A stretch of DNA of 64,000 bases from JBDHTQ01 sp039808765 (GCA_039808765.1 JBDHTQ010000005.1:100713-164712), one strand, 5' to 3'. Positions 52,646 through 62,279 are shown, numbered from the stretch's first letter. Notes: generated from the sequence alone by a model not told the origin. Program-made: numbers and translations.

Positions 52646-53383
52646 ATGCCTCTTTCTGGTTACCACTTTCTCCTGAACGTCATTAGAAACCAACAAACGC
52701 TGATTTCTTGTCTACTTCATCTTTGCGGTGATCTGCTAAGGGCTTTTCCCACTAAAGCGGGTGCCCTGGTCTCCACAAATGTGTTAACCAGCACGAATGA
52801 GGGAGTCAATTCGGAGTCGGCAAACAAATTGAATGATTTAGAGGGTGAGTCGCCTTTATCAACTAACGAGCGTATTGAAGTTATCAGGTCGGAGACGAAG
52901 CGCTATTGGCAGTGTGTAAGCCCCACCCTAAGTTCCTCCGGCGTTACGGAAAGCTTTGCTCGCGCTGGAGAAAGAAATGTTTTGCTAAGCCCAGCTGCGT
53001 TGATGGATTTGAATTTGAATCAGCAGGATCAGCAAAGCTTGGCCGATATTTTTAGTTTGTTATGTATGGTGATTGAGGAGAGTCTAGCTGAGCAAATTCC
53101 TCAACGTTTTCGGACATTAGGAGAGGCGCAACCTCAGCCTCTTCAATCACTTTTGGGGACATCTGAAAGTTTAACGGTGATGATTTTAGGTCGGGAGTTG
53201 TTGATGAGAGGGACTCCACATGAGCTTCATGAGGCGCAATTAGCATATGTTAATTATAATAGCGGGATCCTTTCATTACAACTTAAGCCCGCAGAGCAAA
53301 GAAGTGAACGGGACTATCTGTATTATAGAAGCAAAATGATGTTTAGTCTGATCAATCTTTTCTGCAAGCCTTCTGTCACTTGA
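52646..53383 (+). CDS. Hypothetical protein
   Basis: A 245-residue protein in the place where gatB would usually stand. It has a moderately hydrophobic N-terminus, a Ser/Asn-rich region (about residues 40-75) and a helical C-terminal half (L-A-D-I-F-S-L-L-C-M-V-I-E-E-S-L). No domain is recognised and there is no similarity to GatB that I can see. The ribosome-binding site is weak (AAAGG at 11 bases). A host-directed or lineage-specific protein is possible but unsupported. Confidence 0.5.
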   Translation: MPLSGYHFLLNVIRNQQTLISCLLHLCGDLLRAFPTKAGALVSTNVLTSTNEGVNSESANKLNDLEGESPLSTNERIEVIRSETKRYWQCVSPTLSSSGVTESFARAGERNVLLSPAALMDLNLNQQDQQSLADIFSLLCMVIEESLAEQIPQRFRTLGEAQPQPLQSLLGTSESLTVMILGRELLMRGTPHELHEAQLAYVNYNSGILSLQLKPAEQRSERDYLYYRSKMMFSLINLFCKPSVT

Positions 53384-53727
53384 ATTTTAATGCTTTTGTT
53401 TATTCGTTCTATGGGGGGGGAAGGGAAGTGTTGTGGCGCCCATAAATGGCAAGATAAACGGAGTCGCTCTGTGTTGATCTTCTGGGTGTGGGGGGGCAAG
53501 GACGTGGAGTATAATTTAAAATCACCTGTTTTTAAAATTTTCAAATTTTAGAGCATGAAGACATTGTTTGTGTTGTAAGAAAGCAACAGTCATCAAAGAG
53601 TCTGCTGACACTGTCGGTGAGACAAAATTGCTTCTTGCAGTGTGCGGCCGCGTCACATATTACTCAACCTAAGTTTGTGCACTCGCTGATTGAGTGTGCG
53701 CTTTTCTTTATTTTGAAGGGGTTCGCA
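53384..53727. other. 344-base intergenic region upstream of pal
   Basis: No gene is seen. An AT-rich inverted stretch near 53525-53550 (AAAATTTTCAAATTTTA) and the pal promoter region lie here. The open frame leading into pal from 53617 is only an upstream extension. Confidence 0.45.
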
Positions 53728-54198
53728 ATGCGCAGTAAGATTCTTTCCCTCGTTGCAGCAGTACTTTTGGTTACAGGCTGTAGCTCAACCGCCCACAACA
53801 AAGGCGATACAACAGGTCAAGGTGGTGCAGGTCAGGTTGTTCCTGGCACACAAGCCGACTTGGTTCAGAACGTTGGTGATCGTGTATTCTTCGATTTCAA
53901 CAGCTCCACACTTTCTCCTGATGCTCGTGCTGTTCTTGATCGTCAGTCCAGCTGGATGGGTCAATATGGCAGCGTTAAGGTAACGGTTGAAGGTCACTGT
54001 GACGAGCGCGGTACACGTGAATACAACTTGGCTCTCGGTGAACGCCGTGCAACAGCCGTTCGTAACTACCTCGTTGCGAAGGGTGTTCCTGCTGACCGCA
54101 TCAGCACCATCAGCTATGGTAAAGAACGTCCGGAAGCAACCGGTTCTGACGAGGCTTCATGGGCCCGTAACCGCCGTGGTGTGACGGTTGTTCAATAA
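53728..54198 (+). CDS. pal: Peptidoglycan-associated lipoprotein Pal
   Basis: Pal is the outer-membrane lipoprotein of the Tol-Pal system that binds peptidoglycan and helps outer-membrane constriction at division. The ATG at 53728 with a GAAGGGG site gives 156 residues: a signal peptide with lipobox V-T-G-C near residue 18, then an OmpA-like domain with F-F-D-F-N-S near residue 54, E-G-H-C-D-E-R-G-T near residue 89 and N-R-R near the end. tolQRAB are not upstream in this window. A strong terminator follows, then cpoB. Confidence 0.96.
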   Translation: MRSKILSLVAAVLLVTGCSSTAHNKGDTTGQGGAGQVVPGTQADLVQNVGDRVFFDFNSSTLSPDARAVLDRQSSWMGQYGSVKVTVEGHCDERGTREYNLALGERRATAVRNYLVAKGVPADRISTISYGKERPEATGSDEASWARNRRGVTVVQ

Positions 54199-54233
54199 GA
54201 TTTCTGTCCTCTCTTAAGAGAGCAGAGAACAAG

Positions 54234-54266
54234 AAAGCGCTGCCTTCGGGTGGCGCTTTTTTTTTG
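54234..54266 (+). terminator. Rho-independent terminator of pal
   Basis: Stem AAAGCGCTGCC / GGTGGCGCTTT (two G-U pairs) with a TTCG tetraloop, followed by nine T. Confidence 0.92.
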
Positions 54267-54449
54267 TTTTTCTGTGCGAAAAATATTTGATTTTTTGTGA
54301 TTTTTGCAGGGCCCATTTTTGTGGGATATTTGAGCTTGATTATTCAAAAAATCCCCAGAATTATCGTCGCATAATAACAGCGGGCTAAAATGCATAGCGC
54401 GTCATGTTGGCTCTTGTTTTTTTGTGAAGAGTAGCGCACCTTGACAAAC

Positions 54450-55343
54450 ATGAAAACGCTTTCTCTTCTCACATTCAAACGCCCTGTACCTCTGATGGTC
54501 TTGGCGTTGATTCTTCTCGGTCCCCTTCATGCGCAAGCCGAGTCTAAAAATACGTCGGTAAGTTCTGATTACGTCGGTATCCTTGAAACCCGACTACAAA
54601 CCTTGGAAGAACAGGTGCGCACCTTAACCGGCGAAGTTGAGCAGGCTAACTATCAAGCCAAACAAGCACAAGACCGGGTGCAACGCCTTCAGGAGGATAT
54701 CGAGACACGTTTTAGGATGATGCAATCCGGTGCAGATTCCGGTGCGGTTTCACCCAACACACCATCTTCTGCTCACGTCAATGCCCCTACTGATTCTGCT
54801 GATGCGGCGGGTTCTACCGAGAATACAGCTGATCAATCGCCTTCCAGTGGTCACCCAACACCGCTCACCCCAAATGTTGAGGAGGCTCAGGCACAAGCTG
54901 AAGATGAGAAAGTCTTGGGCCAGTTGATGAGTGGTGAGGATGCTAAATCTCTCCCTGATAATCCGAACGCGGCTTATGATCTGGCTTTTTCGAAAGTACG
55001 AGATCATGATTACGAAGCAGCAGAGAGTTTGTTGCGCGCATTTTTGAAGAGGTGGCCAAATCATGATCTTGCCAGCAATGCAACCTACTGGCTGGCTGAG
55101 ACATTCTATGTTCGTGGTGATTACACTCAAGCTGCGCGGTATTTTGCTGAAAGCTATCAGAAATATCCGAAGGGCACAAAAGCTGAGGATACTTTGATCA
55201 AGCTAGGTTTAACGCTCTCGGCTTTAAATCGCACCAACGATGCTTGCGTTACATTAGGGCAGGCGATGAAAGAGTTTCCCGATATGTCGACCAGCAACCG
55301 GCGTCGGGTGGATCAGGAGCAAAAATCCCTAGAATGCCCTTAA
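54450..55343 (+). CDS. cpoB: Tol-Pal coordinator CpoB (YbgF)
   Basis: CpoB is a periplasmic protein that links peptidoglycan synthesis with Tol-Pal mediated outer-membrane constriction. The 297-residue precursor (ATG 54450; a TTG at 54441 is in frame) has a signal peptide ending A-Q-A near residue 31, an N-terminal coiled coil (about residues 45-95), a Ser/Pro-rich linker, and a C-terminal TPR domain with A-Y-D-L-A-F, F-L-K-R-W-P-N-H and A-x-Y-W-L-A-E-T repeats. It lies between pal and tilS, the usual alphaproteobacterial order. Confidence 0.93.
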   Translation: MKTLSLLTFKRPVPLMVLALILLGPLHAQAESKNTSVSSDYVGILETRLQTLEEQVRTLTGEVEQANYQAKQAQDRVQRLQEDIETRFRMMQSGADSGAVSPNTPSSAHVNAPTDSADAAGSTENTADQSPSSGHPTPLTPNVEEAQAQAEDEKVLGQLMSGEDAKSLPDNPNAAYDLAFSKVRDHDYEAAESLLRAFLKRWPNHDLASNATYWLAETFYVRGDYTQAARYFAESYQKYPKGTKAEDTLIKLGLTLSALNRTNDACVTLGQAMKEFPDMSTSNRRRVDQEQKSLECP

Positions 55344-55369
55344 TCTTGCCAAAAGGTTAGGGGGAGGAA

Positions 55370-56668
55370 ATGAGTGACCGGTTTCCTTTGTCAGATCCTT
55401 TTACGCAACAAGGTGTTTTAGAGCGGATCAAGGCGCTTTTGCCCGCGCAAGGGGAGGCGACAACGATTCAGTCGATCGATGTAGATTCACTTCCTCTTAT
55501 GGCTGTGGCGTTGTCTGGCGGACCAGACAGCATGGCGCTTTTACATGTTTTGCGCCCTGCAATGGCCTACGTTGTTGATCATGGTTTGCGAATCGAATCC
55601 TCACAAGAGGCGCAGCAGGTTCAAGCACGCGCGAAAACCTTGGGCGTAGAGTGTAAAATTTTAAGATGGAGCGGGCTAAAACCTCATGCCGCGATTATGG
55701 AAAAGGCCCGTTTGGCGCGCTATCAACTTATAAGTGAGGCCTGTCGTCGCGATGGGATCGGGGTCCTGTGTTTGGCGCATCACCTTGATGACCAAATCGA
55801 AACGTATCTGATGCGTGCCGAAAAAGGAAGCGGTTGGCGCGGCTTGGCGGGGATGCCGCGGGCGATGGTTATCGGTGGTGTAAGGTTTGTTCGCCCTTGG
55901 CTTGATGTGCGTAAAAACGAGATCGAAGCGTATGTGCTTGCGCAGCGCTTGGAAATTGTTCGTGACCCCAGCAATGAGAATATGCGTTTTAAACGTGCGG
56001 CTGTACGAGCCACTTTATCTCATCAGCACGACCCACAGCACAGCGATGCGATTTGTACTACGTTGATACGGCACGCTCAACGACGGGAAGATGAGCAGCT
56101 TCATTTTCGTGCTGTTCTTGAAAAATTTGGTGAAAAAATATTTCCCGGTGGATGGTTCTTGTCGCACGATGAAGAGGGGACGTATGCGGATGCTTCGCAA
56201 AGACAAGCTTTCTGGGGGCAGTTGTTGATGTTGGTCGGACAAAATCATCACCCGATTAAACAGGAGAAATTATCCAACTTACTTCATTCAACGTTGAGAA
56301 AACCGGAATCAGCGGCTTCAATTGCGGGATGTTTAATTAAGGCTGTACCAAAAAACAAGATGTGGGCCATCGTGCGTGAACCCTCCGCTATTACACCTCT
56401 TGACATTGAGGCTGGGCATCACAACATACTTTGGGATCATCGGCAGCGGTTGATGGTTGATACGCCCGAGGCGGGACGGATTGAAGCATTAGCGGGTCGG
56501 GCGTGGCGACATCTTGATGTGCCCGCAATTTGGCAAGAAAGTCCCGCTTTTGTGCGGGCATCTTTCCCGCTTTTTGTTGGGCGCTCTGGTAACGTTAAGG
56601 CATTGATGGGGCAAGAAGATTTATATTTTCAACCCTTCCATCAGAAATTCTGGTATAACGGGGAATAA
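55370..56668 (+). CDS. tilS: tRNA(Ile)-lysidine synthase TilS
   Basis: TilS modifies cytidine 34 of the CAU-anticodon tRNA-Ile to lysidine so that it reads AUA codons. The 432-residue protein has the PP-loop S-G-G-P-D-S-M-A near residue 54 and H-H-L-D-D-Q-I-E-T near residue 138. The C-terminal half is less conserved, as usual for the family. A strong GGGGAGG site precedes the ATG. ftsH follows after about 100 bases. Confidence 0.94.
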   Translation: MSDRFPLSDPFTQQGVLERIKALLPAQGEATTIQSIDVDSLPLMAVALSGGPDSMALLHVLRPAMAYVVDHGLRIESSQEAQQVQARAKTLGVECKILRWSGLKPHAAIMEKARLARYQLISEACRRDGIGVLCLAHHLDDQIETYLMRAEKGSGWRGLAGMPRAMVIGGVRFVRPWLDVRKNEIEAYVLAQRLEIVRDPSNENMRFKRAAVRATLSHQHDPQHSDAICTTLIRHAQRREDEQLHFRAVLEKFGEKIFPGGWFLSHDEEGTYADASQRQAFWGQLLMLVGQNHHPIKQEKLSNLLHSTLRKPESAASIAGCLIKAVPKNKMWAIVREPSAITPLDIEAGHHNILWDHRQRLMVDTPEAGRIEALAGRAWRHLDVPAIWQESPAFVRASFPLFVGRSGNVKALMGQEDLYFQPFHQKFWYNGE

Positions 56669-56767
56669 GGGCGTACCAGTAGAGCAAACAAGGGTCGCCC
56701 TAAGGGTTAAGGGCTGTTATATGAGCTGGTGTCGATGCTTTAAGCATTGAAGAAAGGGTTGCTGTTC

Positions 56768-58705
56768 GTGAATACCTCCGGAAAAAATATTCTGCTTTGG
56801 GTAATTATTTTTATTCTCTTGCTTTCGCTAATCAGCCTTTTCAATGGTTCTGAAAGCCGCCGCGCTGATTCGTCGATTAAAAATATTCCCTACAGCCAGT
56901 TTTTGGACGATGTTCAGCAGGGTAAAGTCTCTGATGTGCTGATTCAGGACTTGGTTGTGCACGGCACCAATAAAGATGGTTCAACATTTACATCGGATTT
57001 ACCTCCCAATACCGACGTGGTGTCACCTTTACGCAATGCAGGCGTACAAATCTCGGCCAAGCCAAAGCCAGAGCAAACCACCACGATTGGGGGGATCATT
57101 GTCGCATGGTTGCCGATGATCATAATTTTCGGTATATGGATTTTCTTTATGCGTCAGATGCAAAGCTCGAATGGTAAAGCGATGAGCTTTGGTAAGTCGC
57201 GGGCAAAGCTTTTAACTGAAAAAACAGGAAGGGTTACCTTTGAGGATGTCGCAGGAATCGAGGAAGCCAAATCTGAGCTAGAAGAAGTCGTGGAATTTCT
57301 AAAAGATCCACAAAAATTTCAGCGGCTGGGCGGAAAAATTCCAAAAGGTGTTCTTCTCGTTGGCCCTCCTGGAACAGGTAAAACTCTTACAGCGCGTGCT
57401 GTGGCGGGCGAAGCTAATGTTCCATTCTTTACAATTTCCGGTTCAGATTTCGTTGAAATGTTTGTTGGCGTTGGCGCCTCACGCGTTAGAGATATGTTTG
57501 AGCAAGCCAAGAAAAATGCTCCGTGCATTGTTTTTATTGACGAAATCGATGCCGTTGGCCGTCATCGCGGCGCAGGCTTAGGCGGCAGCAATGATGAGCG
57601 CGAACAAACCCTTAACCAGCTTCTGGTCGAAATGGATGGGTTCGAATCAAACGAAGGGGTGATTCTTATCGCTGCTACCAACCGACCTGATGTTTTGGAT
57701 CCTGCACTGTTGCGACCAGGTCGCTTTGATCGTCAGGTTGTTGTGCCCAATCCTGATATTTTGGGGCGTGAAAAAATTCTGAAAGTTCATATGAGAAAAG
57801 TACCGCTCGCCCCAGATGTGAATGCAAAGGTTATTGCAAGGGGTACGCCGGGGTTTTCGGGGGCGGACTTAGCCAATCTTGTGAACGAAGCTGCTCTGAT
57901 GGCTGCGCGCAATGGTCGTGTGGCTGTCGGTATGGCTGAATTGGAAGGCGCAAAAGACAAGGTGCTGATGGGGGCAGAACGGCGCTCAATGGTTATGACG
58001 GAAGAGGAGAAGAAGCTGACCGCTTATCATGAATCCGGCCATGCCATTGCTGCACTTCACATGCCGGCCAGTGATCCCATTCATAAAGCCACGATCATTC
58101 CGCGTGGTCGAGCCTTAGGGATGGTGATGCGTTTGCCTGAAGGTGATCGTGTTTCGATGTCGCGTGAAAAACTAAAAGCTGATCTTGTTGTCGCGATGGG
58201 GGGGCGCGTGGCTGAAGAATTGATTTTTGGTCACGATAAAGTTACGACGGGCGCCTCTAGCGATATCAAAATGGCCACGGGTATGGCGCGTAAAATGGTG
58301 ACTGAGTGGGGGCTTTCCGATCGTTTGGGACCCTTGCGCTATTCGTCAAATGAAGAGCATGTTTTTCTGGGGCACTCTGTAGCACAACAGAAAAACATTT
58401 CTGAGAGCACCGCCTGTCTGATTGATGAAGAAGTTAAATCTATTGTGGATGAGGCATACACCACATGTCGTCAAATTCTCATTGATAACAATCACGAGCT
58501 TGAAGCCTTGGCGCAATCATTGCTGGAATACGAAACACTTTCTGGCGATGAAATCAAGCTTGTGGTTAAGGGTGAAAAAATTGAACGGCCAGATACAGAC
58601 ATTCCTGCCAAACGACCGACACCGGTTTCATCATCAGCACCGAGTTCGCGACCTGGCTCGGTACCAACAAGCGGCGGTGGCGTTTCACCAGAAGCTGCCA
58701 ATTAA
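56768..58705 (+). CDS. ftsH: ATP-dependent zinc metalloprotease FtsH
   Basis: FtsH is the membrane-bound AAA+ protease that degrades membrane and some cytoplasmic proteins. I choose the GTG at 56768 (AAAGGG 9 bases upstream), giving 645 residues and the usual start N-T-S-G-K-N-I-L-L-W-V; a TTG at 56747 is also open. Two membrane segments lie near residues 7-24 and 113-130. The AAA domain has G-P-P-G-T-G-K-T near residue 201, the Walker B F-I-D-E-I-D near residue 258 and the SRH around N-R-P-D. The zinc site H-E-S-G-H lies near residue 420. A Pro/Ser-rich tail ends the protein. Confidence 0.96.
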   Translation: MNTSGKNILLWVIIFILLLSLISLFNGSESRRADSSIKNIPYSQFLDDVQQGKVSDVLIQDLVVHGTNKDGSTFTSDLPPNTDVVSPLRNAGVQISAKPKPEQTTTIGGIIVAWLPMIIIFGIWIFFMRQMQSSNGKAMSFGKSRAKLLTEKTGRVTFEDVAGIEEAKSELEEVVEFLKDPQKFQRLGGKIPKGVLLVGPPGTGKTLTARAVAGEANVPFFTISGSDFVEMFVGVGASRVRDMFEQAKKNAPCIVFIDEIDAVGRHRGAGLGGSNDEREQTLNQLLVEMDGFESNEGVILIAATNRPDVLDPALLRPGRFDRQVVVPNPDILGREKILKVHMRKVPLAPDVNAKVIARGTPGFSGADLANLVNEAALMAARNGRVAVGMAELEGAKDKVLMGAERRSMVMTEEEKKLTAYHESGHAIAALHMPASDPIHKATIIPRGRALGMVMRLPEGDRVSMSREKLKADLVVAMGGRVAEELIFGHDKVTTGASSDIKMATGMARKMVTEWGLSDRLGPLRYSSNEEHVFLGHSVAQQKNISESTACLIDEEVKSIVDEAYTTCRQILIDNNHELEALAQSLLEYETLSGDEIKLVVKGEKIERPDTDIPAKRPTPVSSSAPSSRPGSVPTSGGGVSPEAAN

Positions 58706-58741
58706 GTTTTGTGTCCAAAATTATGCATGAAGTTCAAATTT

Positions 58742-58772
58742 AAAAAAGGGGGGCTTTAAATCCCTCCTTTTT
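58742..58772 (+). terminator. Rho-independent terminator of ftsH
   Basis: Stem AAAAAGGGGGG / CCCTCCTTTTT with one G-U pair and an eight-base loop, running into T. It lies 37 bases after the stop. Confidence 0.8.
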
Positions 58773-58808
58773 AAAACAGCCATAAAACTATTGAAATTAA
58801 GTTCATAA

Positions 58809-59342
58809 ATGAAAAGACGTGTGAAGATGCTGACCAAATTCTATATGACATTAGACCCTAATGACCGCGACGTAATCCTTGCAGAGGATGTGGTAAAAGA
58901 GGTAATTCGTGACGGCCTTACTTTTTCGCAAGGTGTGAGTTACATCAAACGATATATCGGTATGCCTTCCGAGTCGATGATGCGTGCACCAACGATTGAA
59001 GCTGTACATCAATTGCGTACTTATGAAATCGCCCGTGCTCTTAATAAGCAATCCGGCTTTTGGGGTGATGACCATAATGGCAGAGGACATTACTCTGACA
59101 ACCCTAACGAAGAGTTTGATATCTCGAACAAATATTATCAACAAGCTGTTCGGATCAGTTTAGGTTGTAATGAGGATGGAAAAGTGGGATCGCCCGTTCC
59201 AGCTTGGGCGTCCTTAGAGCAAAAAAGAATTGCTCTTTTATATCAGAGTCATCACATTGCTGCGGACGCACTTTTACCCTTGTTTCCCAGTGTACGTAGG
59301 GCTTGCGCTCAACGGCATCCCCTTGGTTTTTTTGGGCAATAA
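58809..59342 (+). CDS. Hypothetical protein
   Basis: A 177-residue soluble protein that I do not recognise. The first part is charged (D-P-N-D-R-D-V-I-L-A-E-D-V-V-K-E-V-I), the centre is rich in Asn, Asp and Gly, and the end is Leu/Pro-rich (L-L-P-L-F-P-S-V-R). ATG 58809 or ATG 58827 could be the start; neither has a strong ribosome-binding site. An intrinsic terminator begins at its stop codon. Confidence 0.5.
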   Translation: MKRRVKMLTKFYMTLDPNDRDVILAEDVVKEVIRDGLTFSQGVSYIKRYIGMPSESMMRAPTIEAVHQLRTYEIARALNKQSGFWGDDHNGRGHYSDNPNEEFDISNKYYQQAVRISLGCNEDGKVGSPVPAWASLEQKRIALLYQSHHIAADALLPLFPSVRRACAQRHPLGFFGQ

Positions 59343-59368
59343 AAAGAGGGCCGTAAGGCCCTCTTTTT
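59341..59368 (+). terminator. Bidirectional terminator
   Basis: The perfect stem AAAAAGAGGGCC / GGCCCTCTTTTT with a GTAA loop can stop transcription in both directions, serving the + gene ending at 59342 and the - gene ending at 59387. Confidence 0.92.
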
Positions 59369-59386
59369 GCACCATGTGCTTAAAGG

Positions 59387-59611
59387 TTATGCAATCATGC
59401 TGTCGCTCATCATCGAGGCTGCGCGTCCTCTGCCACTCGAGCGACGTTTTGCACTACGTTCCATCGATAGGCTCATAGAGGCAAGCTCCTGTAGTGTATG
59501 ACGCAAGATGCCTTGTTCTTTAACATCTTCGCGATCGGTTACAACCATATCGCTCAGACGGTTTTCTACCATGTCGATCAACATGAAGATGGATGGTGCT
59601 GTTAAACTCAT
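59387..59611 (-). CDS. Small hypothetical protein
   Basis: A 74-residue protein with a helical first half (F-M-L-I-D-M-V-E-N-R-L-S-D-M) and a basic, Ser-rich end (R-S-A-K-R-R-S-S-G-R-G-R-A). The ATG at 59611 has a GAGGGGGG site; the frame upstream to 59665 is not needed. The basic tail could bind nucleic acid, but no family is recognised. Confidence 0.55.
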   Translation of the reverse strand: MSLTAPSIFMLIDMVENRLSDMVVTDREDVKEQGILRHTLQELASMSLSMERSAKRRSSGRGRAASMMSDSMIA

Positions 59612-59803
59612 GAGGCCCCCCTCGGTTATCGTTAATTCTCGTTTAGTAAGATTATAATGTCGCATATTGGCTAAAAAAGAATAAAGAAATGAATTAATTT
59701 ATTGGATACTATAGCAAAAAAGACATATATGGTTCTTTCTAATCTCTTTCTTTAGAAAGAGATTAAATTTTTTTAAGCACCCTCAAAAATATTGCCTGAA
59801 ATA

Positions 59804-60886
59804 TTAAAAATGACGGCGAAAATGCCTTTTTAGTTTTTGAAATATTAATTTGGTAGCAGCGACAGGATGGTCCTGATAAAAAGCGTGTCGACTCATTATC
59901 GTTCTTTTCGGGCTAAATTCGTTCATTTGGTTGGGATGATCAACATTACAAATCATTTTCTCAATCATGCTAAAAATATTGTAATCCTGCATCACACGAC
60001 GACGGGCCTCAATTAAGGCGGGTAAGCGTTGGGCATAGAGATTGTTCTTGATTGCTGATTGAATCGTCTTTGCTGCCAAAGCAGGATTTTCAAGATCAAG
60101 GGCGATAAAGCTTTCTTCGGGAAAATAATCTCCCGCATTGGGTGCACCGATGTAAAAGGGCAGACTCAAACCCAAATAAGCATCCGTGAGCTTCTCGGTA
60201 ATGTAGTGCGGGGCAATGCTGTTCTCGATAGCCAAATGGTAGCGATAATCATCAATTGCCTCTTTTTTATCATTGAGTGGGTGGCGTCCATGACCAAAAA
60301 TCTCTATTTCTGGCAGCAATTTTTGCAGCGCGAAAGTAAAAGCAATGCGCTTATTATGCAACGTATGCCGCATGTTTTTGGTTGAGCACAAGGTTGTGAT
60401 GCCCTTCGTTTTGTGAATAGGATGATGTTTCAACAATTCATCAAATGTTAAGAGATTGTTTTGGTCCTTTTTCCAGTCCATTGGCACGCCGTAATACCAG
60501 CGAAGTCCGGGGATATGAAACGTGGTTTTATGATGAGGGTGGGGGACATCGGTTTGGCACGAAAGAATCATGCCGAATTGATCCAAAAAATCGTGACCGT
60601 AATTTTTGATGATCGAAGGTTCTGCCGTGACGAAGATTGTATTTTGGGCTGGGCAGGCTAGTTTTTCAATACGTGTCGAGAGGCGCTCGTTGGCGCTGGG
60701 CGGCAGGTCGTCATAAACAACCAGCCAATCATACTGAGTCAATTCGGGGTCGACAATGAAACGGCAGGACTGCCATACACCATCGACCCCGATACCCTTG
60801 AAACCGGGAATTTGACGTAGCCAAAGCCGAGAATCTCCCGCCTTCATCCCTTTTGCAACAAATTTAACTGTTACCGGTGCTTTCAA
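59804..60886 (-). CDS. Family 10 glycosyltransferase (fucosyltransferase-like)
   Basis: A 360-residue cytoplasmic glycosyltransferase of the GT10 family, whose known members transfer fucose from GDP-fucose in alpha-1,3 or alpha-1,4 linkage. The diagnostic motif is clear: Y-H-L-A-I-E-N-S near residue 230, then Y-I-T-E-K-L-T-D-A-Y and P-F-Y-I-G-A-P-N. It most likely decorates lipopolysaccharide or another surface glycan. The frame starts with a TTG at 60886 and has no good ribosome-binding site; ATG 60847 is an alternative. It stands alone downstream of gap, away from any visible sugar cluster. Confidence 0.82.
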   Translation of the reverse strand: MKAPVTVKFVAKGMKAGDSRLWLRQIPGFKGIGVDGVWQSCRFIVDPELTQYDWLVVYDDLPPSANERLSTRIEKLACPAQNTIFVTAEPSIIKNYGHDFLDQFGMILSCQTDVPHPHHKTTFHIPGLRWYYGVPMDWKKDQNNLLTFDELLKHHPIHKTKGITTLCSTKNMRHTLHNKRIAFTFALQKLLPEIEIFGHGRHPLNDKKEAIDDYRYHLAIENSIAPHYITEKLTDAYLGLSLPFYIGAPNAGDYFPEESFIALDLENPALAAKTIQSAIKNNLYAQRLPALIEARRRVMQDYNIFSMIEKMICNVDHPNQMNEFSPKRTIMSRHAFYQDHPVAATKLIFQKLKRHFRRHF

Positions 60887-60923
60887 CGGAAGAACTCATG
60901 CTCTGGTGCAGCAATCAGCGCAA

Positions 60924-61973
60924 TTAAGCTGCTGCTTGCTGCGTATTAAAACCCACTGCCTTCATCTTGACTGCTGTATCAAGCATACGGTTGGAGAAAC
61001 CCCATTCGTTGTCATACCATGAAAGAACGCGAACCAACTTGCCTTCCACGACTTGCGTCTGGGTTAGGTCAAAGGTTGAGCTGTTCGGGTTATGGTTGAA
61101 GTCGCCCGAAACCAGTTCATCGCTTTCAGCCCCAAGAATGCCTTTCAAGCTTCCTGAAGAGGTGGCTGCTTTGATTGCGTTGTTGATCTCGTCAACTGTT
61201 GTGTTCTTCTTGGCAATAAATTTGAAGTCAACAAGCGAGACGTTTTGTGTGGGAACGCGGATCGCAGTGCCGTCCAGTTTGCCTTTAAGCTCAGGAATAA
61301 CCAAGCCAATCGCTTTAGCCGCACCCGTTGTCGACGGAATGATGTTTTGCGCGGCAGCACGGGCCCGACGCTTGTCTTTATGAATGGTATCAACCAGACG
61401 TTGGTCGCCTGTGTAGCTGTGAATGGTGGACATATAGCCCATTTCAATACCAACAGCTTTGTTGAGAACATAAGCAACCGGTGCAAGGCAGTTGGTGGTG
61501 CACGATGCGTTGGAGACAACCAAGTGCTCGGGCTTCAACTGATCGTCATTGACGCCCATCACAACGGTAAGGTCGGCCCCATCGGCAGGAGCAGAAACAA
61601 GAACCTTCTTGGCACCCGCTTGCAAATGAACGGCTGCCGCATCACGCTTGGTGAAAATACCGGTACATTCAAAGCAAATTTCAACGCCCAACTCTTTCCA
61701 GGGAAGCGCTTCAGGCTTGGATTGGCTGATCATCTTGATCGGGCCAGAGGTCCACTCGCCATTGGTGATGGTCATGATATCGCCATTCAACTCAACAGTA
61801 CCCGGGAAAGGGCCATGGGCGCTATCATACTTGAACATGTGAGCGTTCATCTGGGGATCACCCAAATCATTAATCGCAACAACCTTAACATCTGTGCGTT
61901 TGCTTTCTGCTAACGCACGCATAACAAGGCGACCGATACGGCCAAATCCATTAATCGAAACTTGTACTGTCAT
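60924..61973 (-). CDS. gap: Type I glyceraldehyde-3-phosphate dehydrogenase
   Basis: This glycolytic enzyme oxidises glyceraldehyde-3-phosphate with NAD and phosphate. The ATG at 61973 with a GGAGA site gives 349 residues starting M-T-V-Q-V-S-I-N-G-F-G-R-I-G-R, the NAD-binding loop. The active-site stretch S-N-A-S-C-T-T-N-C is near residue 160, with the catalytic Cys, and W-Y-D-N-E-W-G-F-S-N-R is near the end. pgk, often next to gap, is not adjacent. Confidence 0.97.
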   Translation of the reverse strand: MTVQVSINGFGRIGRLVMRALAESKRTDVKVVAINDLGDPQMNAHMFKYDSAHGPFPGTVELNGDIMTITNGEWTSGPIKMISQSKPEALPWKELGVEICFECTGIFTKRDAAAVHLQAGAKKVLVSAPADGADLTVVMGVNDDQLKPEHLVVSNASCTTNCLAPVAYVLNKAVGIEMGYMSTIHSYTGDQRLVDTIHKDKRRARAAAQNIIPSTTGAAKAIGLVIPELKGKLDGTAIRVPTQNVSLVDFKFIAKKNTTVDEINNAIKAATSSGSLKGILGAESDELVSGDFNHNPNSSTFDLTQTQVVEGKLVRVLSWYDNEWGFSNRMLDTAVKMKAVGFNTQQAAA

Positions 61974-62139
61974 TTTTAGACATCTCCTATGGATGATCAG
62001 CGCATGCCCCCATGGGCAATGCGTTGGGGGGGAGAATAGGAGATGTTTTCTCAAAGGGGAAGGGTAGAAAACATTTTTTGCCGATATTCTTAAAAATATG
62101 GGACTGAACAATTAAGTTTTTTAATGTTAAAAAATAGGG

Positions 62140-62169
62140 TTGACTTTATCTGCCAAATAACGGTATTTC
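62140..62169 (+). promoter_or_regulatory. Promoter of tRNA-Tyr
   Basis: TTGACT and TATTTC are 18 bases apart, with a predicted start near 62177, about 17 bases before the tRNA. Confidence 0.5.
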
Positions 62170-62193
62170 CCCTCTCACCACGCTTACAGCAGT

Positions 62194-62279
62194 GGAGGGA
62201 TGGCCGAGCGGTCAATGGCAGCGGACTGTAAATCCGCCCTCTTTCGAGTTCGAAGGTTCGAATCCTTCTCCCTCCACCA
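62194..62279 (+). tRNA. tRNA-Tyr (anticodon GTA)
   Basis: A class II tRNA with acceptor GGAGGGA / TCCCTCC, anticodon loop C-T-G-T-A-A-A, a long variable arm, T-arm GGTTCGAATCC and an encoded CCA; 86 bases. The integrated element begins a few hundred bases downstream. Confidence 0.96.
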
